This document shows, piece by piece, positions 5,874-11,513 of a stretch of DNA of 11,513 nucleotides (within the stretch, counting starts at the first letter, position 1; the number at the start of each line of letters is the position of its first letter). The notes below the pieces were generated by a model. That model saw nothing but the letters and a program-made list of their open reading frames with translations. It searched no databases and had not been told where the DNA came from. Position numbers and translations under genes: made by a program. Source of the DNA: Micrococcaceae bacterium UBA4005 (GTDB lineage Bacteria; Actinomycetota; Actinomycetes; Actinomycetales; Micrococcaceae); assembly GCA_002384315.1 (NCBI GenBank), contig DGBL01000184.1:1-11513 (forward strand), given 5' to 3'.

Positions 5874-6632
5874 ATGAATGGAAACGTGGCCGTAGCGGTC
5901 CTGGGCGCGCGCGGGCGCATGGGCTCAGAAGCCGTCAGAGCAATCGAAGCGGCGCCCGACCTTGACCTGGTCGCCGCTCTCGGACGGAATGACCCGCTGG
6001 ACCAGCTGGTTTCCAGCGGTGCGAGTGTCGTCGTGGACCTGACCGTGCCCGAGTCCACGGTAGGGAATGTGACCTTTGCCCTGGAGCACGGTATCCATGC
6101 GGTGGTCGGAACCACCGGGTGGAACCAGGACAGGCTGGCGCAGCTTTCGGTGCTGCTGGAGAGGAACCCGGAAACGGGGGTACTGATCGCGCCGAACTTT
6201 GCTCTCGGTTCGGTGCTGGCAACCGCATTCGCGGCCCGCGCGGCCCGCTACTTCGAATCTGTTGAGATCGTCGAACTGCACCACCCGGAGAAGGTGGATG
6301 CTCCCTCCGGCACCGCGGTCCGCACCGCTGAACTGATCAGCCGGGCCCGCACGGAGGCCGGTGTCCCAGCCAGCCCGGACGCCACCACCAGCAGCCTTCC
6401 GGGGGCGCGTGGCGCTGTGATCGAGGGCATTGCAGTGCATTCAGTGCGGCTTCGTGGACTTACCGCTCACCAGGAGGTGCTGTTCGGGAGCAGGGGAGAA
6501 CAACTGACTATCCGCCACGATTCCTTCGACCGGGCGTCCTTCATGCCCGGGGTCCTGCTGGGAATCCGCACCGTAGCCTCGCGCCCCGGTCTCACTGTGG
6601 GTCTCGACGGCTACCTCGACCTGCAGGGATGA
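5874..6632 (+). CDS. dapB: DapB, 4-hydroxy-tetrahydrodipicolinate reductase
   Basis: A 252-residue cytoplasmic enzyme reducing hydroxy-tetrahydrodipicolinate with NAD(P)H in the diaminopimelate/lysine pathway. The Rossmann nucleotide motif GARGRMG is at 11-17, VVGTTGW at 77-83 and APNFALG at 106-112. The signature ELHHPEKVDAPSGTA (134-148) contains the catalytic His pair region and K140. Length and domain order fit the actinobacterial type. The start is the ATG directly after TAGGCT plus six bases. The stop overlaps the next gene by four bases (ATGA 6629-6632). The pathway partner dapA lies 1.8 kb downstream on the same strand, separated by an unrelated membrane gene. Confidence 0.96.
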   Translation: MNGNVAVAVLGARGRMGSEAVRAIEAAPDLDLVAALGRNDPLDQLVSSGASVVVDLTVPESTVGNVTFALEHGIHAVVGTTGWNQDRLAQLSVLLERNPETGVLIAPNFALGSVLATAFAARAARYFESVEIVELHHPEKVDAPSGTAVRTAELISRARTEAGVPASPDATTSSLPGARGAVIEGIAVHSVRLRGLTAHQEVLFGSRGEQLTIRHDSFDRASFMPGVLLGIRTVASRPGLTVGLDGYLDLQG

Positions 6633-7099
6633 GGAACGTCATCGCGGTCCTCGGGGCGCAGCGCGCCAAAATCGGCGTCGTGCTGGTGACGCTCCTGCTG
6701 GTGCTGTGGCTGGCCGTCGCCCTGCAGCGAAGCACCATCCTGTTGCTGGACCCCAACCCCATCGCAAAAGCTATCGGCGTCGGTTATCTGCTGCTGCCCC
6801 TGATTGGCGGCTGGGCGCTGGTGCGTGAACTGCAGTTTGGAGTCAGGACCCAACGAATGGCCCGGGAGCTCGACGCGGAGGGTTCGCTGCCCGTCGATGA
6901 CCTGCCGCGCAGCCCTGCGGGGCGGATTCTCCGAGCCGCAGCAGATGCCCAGTTCCCCGCCTACCAGGCAGCGGTGGAGGAATCTCCGCAGGACTGGCGT
7001 ACCTGGTTCCGGCTCTCGTGCGCCTATGACGCGGCAGGTGACCGGACCAGAGCGCGCCGTGCCATGCGCGAGGCAGGACGCCGGTACCGTTCCGTGTAA
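6629..7099 (+). CDS. Small two-helix membrane protein with TPR-like cytoplasmic tail
   Basis: A 156-residue protein of unknown function. A short basic N-terminus leads into a hydrophobic helix at about 14-33 and a second at about 46-66. The Arg-rich stretch RELQFGVRTQRMARE (66-80) follows, so both ends probably face the cytoplasm. Residues about 112-152 (AYQAAVEESPQDWRTWFRL, then AYDAAGDRTRARRAM) resemble a single tetratricopeptide repeat. It begins at the ATGA overlapping the dapB stop with only AGGG adjacent, so translation is likely coupled to dapB. From memory, similar proteins follow dapB in other Micrococcales, but no role is established to my knowledge. A scaffold or partner-binding role is plausible from the TPR-like part only. 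It ends 28 bases from the convergent membrane gene. Confidence 0.82.
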   Translation: MRNVIAVLGAQRAKIGVVLVTLLLVLWLAVALQRSTILLLDPNPIAKAIGVGYLLLPLIGGWALVRELQFGVRTQRMARELDAEGSLPVDDLPRSPAGRILRAAADAQFPAYQAAVEESPQDWRTWFRLSCAYDAAGDRTRARRAMREAGRRYRSV

Positions 7100-7120
7100 G
7101 GCAGTCGGGACCGGCGGGGA

Positions 7121-7136
7121 GCCCGCACTAGCGGGC
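7121..7136. terminator. Short hairpin between convergent genes, possible bidirectional terminator
   Basis: GCCCGC (7121-7126), loop ACTA, GCGGGC (7131-7136) makes a perfect 6-bp stem. It sits 21 bases after the plus-strand stop and overlaps the stop codon (7128-7130) and last codons of the minus-strand gene. No T run follows on either strand, so a terminator role is only a positional argument. Confidence 0.35.
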
Positions 7137-8309
7137 GGGACGGCGTCCGGTGGACCGGGCGCCCTGTGCAGCCCCGGACGCAAGTAACTCCAGCGGCCCG
7201 CGCGCCCGAATCGAGCGGAAGACCAAGCCCAGGGCGCACATCGCCGCGGCTTGGAGCCAGAAAATCACCAGCGGGTCCAGGGGCTCGGGCTGGGCTGTAA
7301 CGACGCCCATAACGGCCACATGCAGCGTATACAGCGTGAGAGTCATCGCTCCCGGTGCGGCGAGGATTGCCAGCGGCCTGGAATACCGGTGGGCGATCAG
7401 CAGCATCAGCCCGACGACGGCCGCGGCGGAACCCGCAGTGTGCACCAGATCGAAAGGTGTGCCGGAATGCGGTGCGCTGACCGCCAGCCACCACCAGGAA
7501 CCGGTCTGTTCCACCCCCGTCAGCGAGACGGAAAGCATCTGCTCCAGCGGTAAGCGCCGTCCCTGCCCGGTCGCGAGCAACTCAGTGAGCCCCCCGCCGG
7601 GGCCGAGCAGATAATCGCTGGAGAGCCTGGCCCCGGCAGCCGCCGCGCCGCCGCCAAGCACGAGCGCCAGCTGGACACGCGTGGCGGCGAGATCCAGCCG
7701 CCCCAGCAGCAGCCCGAGCAGTACATAGCCCAACCACTGCAGCGCCGGATAATATCCGGTCACGGCGACATCCGCGAGTAGCGTCCACGGTGCCAGGAAA
7801 TGCTCCCAGACAGGATTTGCCTGCAGCGAGGGGGGCTGTACGGTGGCCAGCACCCAGGGTCGCAACAGGTAGGCCGCGACAGGGGAGAGGAGCAGCCAGG
7901 CGCCAGCGACCCAGGCCAGTATCCGCGCTGGCAGGCCCAAGAACGGCAGCGCCAGAAGGAACAGCACCCCGTAATGGAAGAGAATGATGGCTATATTGCC
8001 CTCGACGCCTCCCAGCGCCAATCCAATGAGGGAGATGACGACGGCGCGCGCGGCGATGCCGCGCCGATCGTCGGTCAACGTCGCGCCCCGGTGGGGTGTT
8101 TTTCCGCCGGTCAGCAGCGCCAATCCAATACCGGCGACGACGGCGAAGAGCGCCGAGGCCCGGCCGGAGAAAACCAGTGCCACCCACGTAGCATCCCCTG
8201 TTTCGGGGTTGTAAAGGGGGAAAATGTGGGTGGCCATCATCCCGAACAGGGCCAACCCGCGCGCCGCATCAATTCCGGAAAGACGGCGTGAACCAGCCGA
8301 AGACACCAT
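7128..8309 (-). CDS. Polytopic membrane protein, DUF418 / HGSNAT-like acyltransferase class
   Basis: A 393-residue integral membrane protein with roughly ten hydrophobic helices. The N-terminus, RRLSGIDAARGLALFGMMATHIF (split here as RRLSGIDAARGLALFG, 8-23, then MMATHIF, 24-30), is the signature of the heparan-alpha-glucosaminide N-acetyltransferase-like fold, with H28 in the usual histidine position. Later blocks are GRASALFAVVAGIGLAL (49-65), TGYYPALQWLGY (184-195), HSGTPFDLVHTAG (281-293) and TLTLYTLHV (323-331), the last resembling the DUF418 C-terminal region. Members are thought to move acyl groups across or at the membrane, but the substrate here is unknown. It is the only minus-strand gene between dapB and ftsK. 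The start at ATG 8307-8309 has no clear RBS or -10; N-terminal homology supports it. Confidence 0.85.
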   Translation of the reverse strand: MVSSAGSRRLSGIDAARGLALFGMMATHIFPLYNPETGDATWVALVFSGRASALFAVVAGIGLALLTGGKTPHRGATLTDDRRGIAARAVVISLIGLALGGVEGNIAIILFHYGVLFLLALPFLGLPARILAWVAGAWLLLSPVAAYLLRPWVLATVQPPSLQANPVWEHFLAPWTLLADVAVTGYYPALQWLGYVLLGLLLGRLDLAATRVQLALVLGGGAAAAGARLSSDYLLGPGGGLTELLATGQGRRLPLEQMLSVSLTGVEQTGSWWWLAVSAPHSGTPFDLVHTAGSAAAVVGLMLLIAHRYSRPLAILAAPGAMTLTLYTLHVAVMGVVTAQPEPLDPLVIFWLQAAAMCALGLVFRSIRARGPLELLASGAAQGARSTGRRPAR

Positions 8310-8391
8310 ATAGCGATCGTCTCACAGCTCGGCGCCGCCCTGCGGTTTGTCTCCTTCCGGTAGATCCGGCGAGCTAACAGTGCGCAAAGCA

Positions 8392-8405
8392 GGTAACGTT
8401 TTACC
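8392..8405. promoter_or_regulatory. Inverted repeat across the dapA promoter/start
   Basis: GGTAA (8392-8396), CGTT, TTACC (8401-8405) is a perfect short inverted repeat ending one base before the dapA ATG and covering the predicted -10. It could be an operator or simply a by-product of the promoter sequence; five-base arms are weak evidence. Confidence 0.22.
8394..8399 (+). promoter_or_regulatory. Candidate -10 of a leaderless dapA promoter
   Basis: TAACGT fits TANNNT and is followed by seven bases (TTTACCC) and the dapA ATG. There is no Shine-Dalgarno sequence at a useful distance. This supports the ATG at 8407 over the upstream TTG at 8347 in the same open frame. Confidence 0.5.
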
Positions 8406-8406
8406 C

Positions 8407-9354
8407 ATGGCTGAATCGACTTCGCGCACTCTTCCGTTTGGCACGTTGGTGACCGCAATGGTTACTCCTTTCACCGCGGAAGGGGCCGTGGACTACGACG
8501 CGGCGGCAGCGCTGGCGTCCAGGCTGGTCGACGACGGCTGCGACGGTATTGTCGTTTCCGGCACGACGGGGGAGACCTCCACGCTGGAGGATTCGGAAAA
8601 GGAAGAGCTCTTTCGCGCCGTTGCGCAGGCAGTGGGCGGGCGCGCCCGTGTGATCGCCGGAACCGGGACCAACCACACCTCGCACTCTGTCGAGATGGCC
8701 CATCGGGCCGTCCGTGCCGGTGTCGATGCCCAACTGGTGGTCACGCCGTATTACAACAAACCCACCCAAGCAGGGGTGCTGGCCCACTTTCATGCGGTTG
8801 CCGACGCTACCGACCTTCCCATCATGATCTATGACATCCCGGGCCGTTCCGGCATACCGATCACCACCGAGACCATGATCCGGCTCGCGGACCATCCATC
8901 GATCCTTGCGTTGAAGGACGCCAAAGCGGACTTTGCGGCCCTCACCCGGGTCCTGGCCAATACAAACCTGGATGTCTATTCCGGCGACGACGGGCTCACC
9001 TTGCCGTGGATGGTTGCAGGCGCCGTCGGCGTCGTGAGCGTCAGCGCCCACGTCGCGACCACAGCGTTCCGCACCCTGGTCGACGCGGCGGCCGCCGGTG
9101 ACTTCGCGACAGCCCGCAGGGTGCACTTCGAGCTGGATCCGGTAATCCGTGCGGTGATGAGCCACATCCCCGGCGCGGTGTCGGCCAAGCAGATCCTGCA
9201 TATGCAAGGAGTGCTGGCGAACGCGGCGGTGCGGCTGCCGCTGGTGGATCCGTCCGCAGTGGAGATGGAACCTGTGCTGGCGGACCTCGCCGAAGCTGGG
9301 TGGGACTTTTCCCGCGGAACCTCGGGCGCACACGCGGGATCAGCTCCGGCATGA
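8407..9354 (+). CDS. dapA: DapA, 4-hydroxy-tetrahydrodipicolinate synthase
   Basis: A 315-residue class I aldolase-type TIM barrel condensing pyruvate with aspartate semialdehyde, the first committed diaminopimelate/lysine step. SGTTGE is at 51-56, TPYYNKPTQAG at 113-123 (tyrosine of the catalytic triad), YDIPGRSG at 142-149 and ILALKDAKAD at 166-175, where K170 should form the Schiff base with pyruvate. The length is slightly above the ~290-300 average, from an N-terminal lead and a short C-terminal tail (SGAHAGSAPA). The start at 8407 is chosen because homology begins there and a -10 lies seven bases upstream; the frame extends to a TTG at 8347. The stop overlaps the rnj start (ATGA, 9351-9354), so the two are likely co-translated. 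Confidence 0.96.
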   Translation: MAESTSRTLPFGTLVTAMVTPFTAEGAVDYDAAAALASRLVDDGCDGIVVSGTTGETSTLEDSEKEELFRAVAQAVGGRARVIAGTGTNHTSHSVEMAHRAVRAGVDAQLVVTPYYNKPTQAGVLAHFHAVADATDLPIMIYDIPGRSGIPITTETMIRLADHPSILALKDAKADFAALTRVLANTNLDVYSGDDGLTLPWMVAGAVGVVSVSAHVATTAFRTLVDAAAAGDFATARRVHFELDPVIRAVMSHIPGAVSAKQILHMQGVLANAAVRLPLVDPSAVEMEPVLADLAEAGWDFSRGTSGAHAGSAPA

Positions 9355-11042
9355 GCGAGGCAGCCCGGTCCGCATTGGTCGACCCGCCGCCGCTGGAGCC
9401 GGGAACGCTCCGGATCGTGCCCTTGGGGGGCCTCGGTGAAATCGGCCGGAACATGGCAGTGTTCGAGATCGCCGGAAAACTGCTGATCGTGGACTGCGGG
9501 GTGCTTTTCCCGGAGGAGACCCAGCCCGGGGTCGATCTGGTTCTCCCCGATTTCTCCTACATTGAGGACCGGCTGGACGACGTCGTCGGGCTGGTCCTCA
9601 CGCACGGACACGAGGATCACATCGGAGCCGTGCCGTACCTGCTCCGGCATAAGGCGGATATTCCGCTGATCGGTTCGCAACTGACGCTGGCGCTCATCGA
9701 AGCCAAACTCCAGGAGCACCGGATCCGCCCCTACACACTGACCGTGACCGAGGGGCAGATCGAGCGTCTCGGCCCGTTCGAATGCGAATTCATAGCGGTC
9801 AACCATTCCATCCCGGACGCCCTGGCCGTGTTCATCCGCACGGCGGCCGGCACGGTGCTGCATACCGGTGACTTCAAGATGGACCAGCTTCCGCTGGACG
9901 GGCGGATCACGGACCTGCGTGCCTTCGCCCGCCTCGGCGAGGAGGGCGTGGACCTGCTCATGGTCGACTCCACCAACGCCGATGTTCCAGGCTTCACCAC
10001 AGCCGAGCGGGAGATCGGCCCGGTGCTGGAGCACCTTTTTGGCAAGGTGAGCAAAAGGATCATCGTGGCTTCCTTTTCCTCCCACATCCACCGGGTCCAA
10101 CAGGTTCTCGACGCAGCCCACGCGCACGGACGTTTCGTTTGCTTTGCGGGCCGGTCGATGGTGCGCAATATGACGATAGCGGCCAGGCTCGGCTATCTCA
10201 GGGTGCCCGAGAGCATCCTGGTTGATATCAAGAATGTCGATGACCTGCCGGACGATCGCGTGGTCCTGATGTCCACCGGTTCGCAGGGGGAGCCGATGGC
10301 AGCGCTCTCGCGCATGGCGAACGGGGACCACCGCATCACCGTGGGGCCCGGGGATACCGTGATCCTTGCGTCCTCGCTCATCCCGGGCAACGAGAACGCC
10401 GTCTTCCGGGTCATCAACGGCCTGTTGAAGCTCGGGGCGGACGTGGTGCATAAGGGAAATGCGAAAGTGCATGTCTCAGGCCATGCCGCGGCCGGTGAAT
10501 TGCTCTACTGCTACAACATCCTCACTCCGCGCCAGGTGATGCCGGTACACGGCGAGACCCGTCACCTCATCGCCAACGGCCGGCTCGCCGAGCAGACCGG
10601 GATTCCTGCAGATAACGTCCTGCTGGCCGACGACGGGTCGGTGATCGACCTAGTGGACGGAGCCGCGCGGATTGTCGGCGCGGTCGAGTGCGGTTTTGTC
10701 TATGTTGACGGGGCGAGCATCGGGGAGATCACCGATGCCGACCTGAAGGATCGGCGGATCCTCGGCGAGGAGGGTTTCATTTCCATCATTACGGTGGTGA
10801 ACCGCACCACAGGGAAAGTTGTTTCAGGCCCGGATATCCATGCGCGCGGATTCGCTGAGGACGATTCGGTGTTCGATGAGATCAAGCCCACGCTCAATGC
10901 GGCGCTCGAGGAAGCGGTGCGGATCAACAAGGACCACACCACGTATCAGCTCCAGCAGGTGGTGCGGCGCACCATCGGAACCTGGGTCAACCGGCGGTAT
11001 CGTCGACGTCCCATGATTATCCCAGTGGTGCTCGAGGCGTAA
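9351..11042 (+). CDS. rnj: Ribonuclease J
   Basis: A 563-residue metallo-beta-lactamase/beta-CASP nuclease with 5'-to-3' exonuclease and endonuclease activity on RNA, cytoplasmic, used in mRNA turnover and rRNA maturation. It opens with LRIVPLGGLGEIGRNM (20-35). The zinc motif THGHEDHIG is at 84-92 (H85, H87, D89, H90), then AVNHSIPDA (149-157), LHTGDFKMD (170-178) and VDSTNAD (205-211). The beta-CASP part includes SFSSHIHRVQQ, and the later VHVSGHA and PVHGETRH segments complete the active site. The frame continues upstream to 9300, but ATG 9351, overlapping the dapA stop, fits homologues. It lies downstream of dapA as Rv2752c does of Rv2753c in M. tuberculosis. Ninety-nine bases separate it from ftsK. 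Confidence 0.96.
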   Translation: MSEAARSALVDPPPLEPGTLRIVPLGGLGEIGRNMAVFEIAGKLLIVDCGVLFPEETQPGVDLVLPDFSYIEDRLDDVVGLVLTHGHEDHIGAVPYLLRHKADIPLIGSQLTLALIEAKLQEHRIRPYTLTVTEGQIERLGPFECEFIAVNHSIPDALAVFIRTAAGTVLHTGDFKMDQLPLDGRITDLRAFARLGEEGVDLLMVDSTNADVPGFTTAEREIGPVLEHLFGKVSKRIIVASFSSHIHRVQQVLDAAHAHGRFVCFAGRSMVRNMTIAARLGYLRVPESILVDIKNVDDLPDDRVVLMSTGSQGEPMAALSRMANGDHRITVGPGDTVILASSLIPGNENAVFRVINGLLKLGADVVHKGNAKVHVSGHAAAGELLYCYNILTPRQVMPVHGETRHLIANGRLAEQTGIPADNVLLADDGSVIDLVDGAARIVGAVECGFVYVDGASIGEITDADLKDRRILGEEGFISIITVVNRTTGKVVSGPDIHARGFAEDDSVFDEIKPTLNAALEEAVRINKDHTTYQLQQVVRRTIGTWVNRRYRRRPMIIPVVLEA

Positions 11043-11128
11043 GGCGCCCGGCGGAAATCCGCGCTGCTCCGCCCAGGCAGCTGGAGGGGAACCCGGTGTA
11101 TATCCCAGCTTCCGGCTCACTGGTCCGG

Positions 11129-11134
11129 TACCGT
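11129..11134 (+). promoter_or_regulatory. Candidate -10 of a leaderless ftsK promoter
   Basis: TACCGT fits TANNNT and is followed by seven bases (AAGGAAT) and the ftsK ATG. AAGGA at 11135-11139 resembles a Shine-Dalgarno but is only two bases from the ATG, too close for normal initiation, so the leaderless reading is preferred. The rest of the 99-base rnj–ftsK gap shows no strong hairpin. Confidence 0.42.
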
Positions 11135-11141
11135 AAGGAAT

Positions 11142-11513
11142 ATGGCCACTCGTACTTCCCCTGCCCCCCGGGGCCCGCAGCGGTCGCGCAGCACTACCGC
11201 TGCCGCCGCCCGCCCAGCCCGGGGACGTGGCAGTGCCACAACCAAAGCTGTGACCAGGCAGCCAGCCCCGGCCGTTGAGGAGCACCGTTCGGCCTTCCCC
11301 GTGCGCATGGTCCGCGGGCTGTGGATGAGCCTGGCTCGGATGACCGGATCGGGAGTGCGTAAGTTCGGCCATGATGTCCACCCCGAACGGGATCTGCGTC
11401 GTGACGGCTCCGGATTCTTCCTGACCCTGCTCGCCGTCGCCGTCGCCGCCGTCGAATGGTGGGCGCTCACCGGCCCGGTAGCTGACGTCATCCATGCTGT
11501 CGCGGGAGGAACG
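11142..11513 (+). CDS. ftsK: FtsK DNA translocase, N-terminal part
   Basis: The first 124 codons, cut by the window end. The protein starts MATRTSPAPRGPQRS, a basic, low-complexity lead rich in Ala, Arg, Pro and Thr (residues 1-50). KFGHDVHPERDLRRDGSGF (75-93) follows, and the first hydrophobic segment begins at about 93-109 (FFLTLLAVAVAAVEWWA). This is the typical N-terminus of Micrococcales FtsK/SpoIIIE, which is anchored at the septum by several membrane helices. The motor and gamma domains would follow outside the window. Position after rnj agrees with the actinobacterial order rnj–ftsK. The ATG at 11142 is chosen for the preceding TANNNT hexamer and the familiar N-terminal sequence; the identification rests on these features because no ATPase motif is visible. 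Confidence 0.85.
   Translation, partial: MATRTSPAPRGPQRSRSTTAAAARPARGRGSATTKAVTRQPAPAVEEHRSAFPVRMVRGLWMSLARMTGSGVRKFGHDVHPERDLRRDGSGFFLTLLAVAVAAVEWWALTGPVADVIHAVAGGT

Noticed and set aside
8976..10472. A 498-codon open frame on the minus strand, opposite dapA and rnj
   Set aside because: It lies wholly antisense to two clearly recognised genes, its composition (His, Arg, Gln, Asp rich, no family motif) is typical of a shadow frame in GC-rich coding DNA, and it crosses a gene boundary.
11043..11076. Terminator after rnj (GCGG-AAAT-CCGC)
   Set aside because: The stem is only four base pairs with no T run, too weak to call.
1..11513. Mobile elements, CRISPR arrays, tRNA/rRNA genes, or a defence island
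   Set aside because: I saw no transposase or integrase frames, no regularly spaced direct repeats, and no tRNA-like cloverleaf; nearly all sequence is accounted for by recognisable housekeeping or Moco genes.

Overview
The window reads as a chromosomal housekeeping segment of a high-GC Gram-positive bacterium, most likely a Micrococcaceae (Arthrobacter-like) actinobacterium. The evidence is the strongly G/C-biased third codon positions, the protein sequences (as I remember relatives), and the gene order pnp – M16 peptidase – dapB – dapA – rnj – ftsK. The same order of backbone genes runs through the Mycobacterium tuberculosis Rv2783c–Rv2748c region.

Layout. Bases 1–118 are the last codons of pnp (polynucleotide phosphorylase), followed by two strong hairpins. 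An M16 zinc peptidase gene (247–1617, +) has a third strong hairpin inside its first codons. A complete two-armed molybdenum-cofactor (Moco) block follows: moaA–moaD on the minus strand (2987 down to 1638) and moeA–moaC–mogA/moaB–moaE on the plus strand (3172–5858). The arms diverge from a shared control region at about 2988–3171. Next come dapB (5874–6632, +) and an overlapping small membrane gene with a TPR-like tail (6629–7099, +). A convergent polytopic membrane protein of the DUF418/HGSNAT-like class (8309–7128, -) follows, then dapA (8407–9354, +), overlapping rnj for RNase J (9351–11042, +), and the first 124 codons of ftsK (11142–11513, +). No gene-free stretch exceeds 300 bases; the longest are about 130 bases (119–246) and 184 bases (2988–3171).

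How the genes work together. MoaA and MoaC make cyclic pyranopterin monophosphate from GTP. MoaD and MoaE form molybdopterin synthase. MogA and MoeA adenylylate molybdopterin and insert molybdate. The MoaD-activating enzyme (MoeB/MoeZ), molybdate transport and nucleotide attachment (MobA/MocA) are not in this window. DapA and DapB are the first two committed steps of diaminopimelate/lysine synthesis. PNPase and RNase J are RNA-decay enzymes at the two sides of the window. FtsK is the septal DNA translocase.

Regulatory reading. Four genes (moaA, dapB, dapA, ftsK) have a TANNNT hexamer ending 6–7 bases before the ATG, the geometry of actinobacterial leaderless transcripts. Within operons most junctions are ATGA-type or longer stop/start overlaps. 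I found no defence, mobile, CRISPR or clearly new multi-gene system. The least explained items are the hairpin cluster around the pnp/M16 junction, the small membrane/TPR gene behind dapB, a possible mini-ORF ahead of moeA, and the Moco block sitting inside an otherwise conserved backbone.
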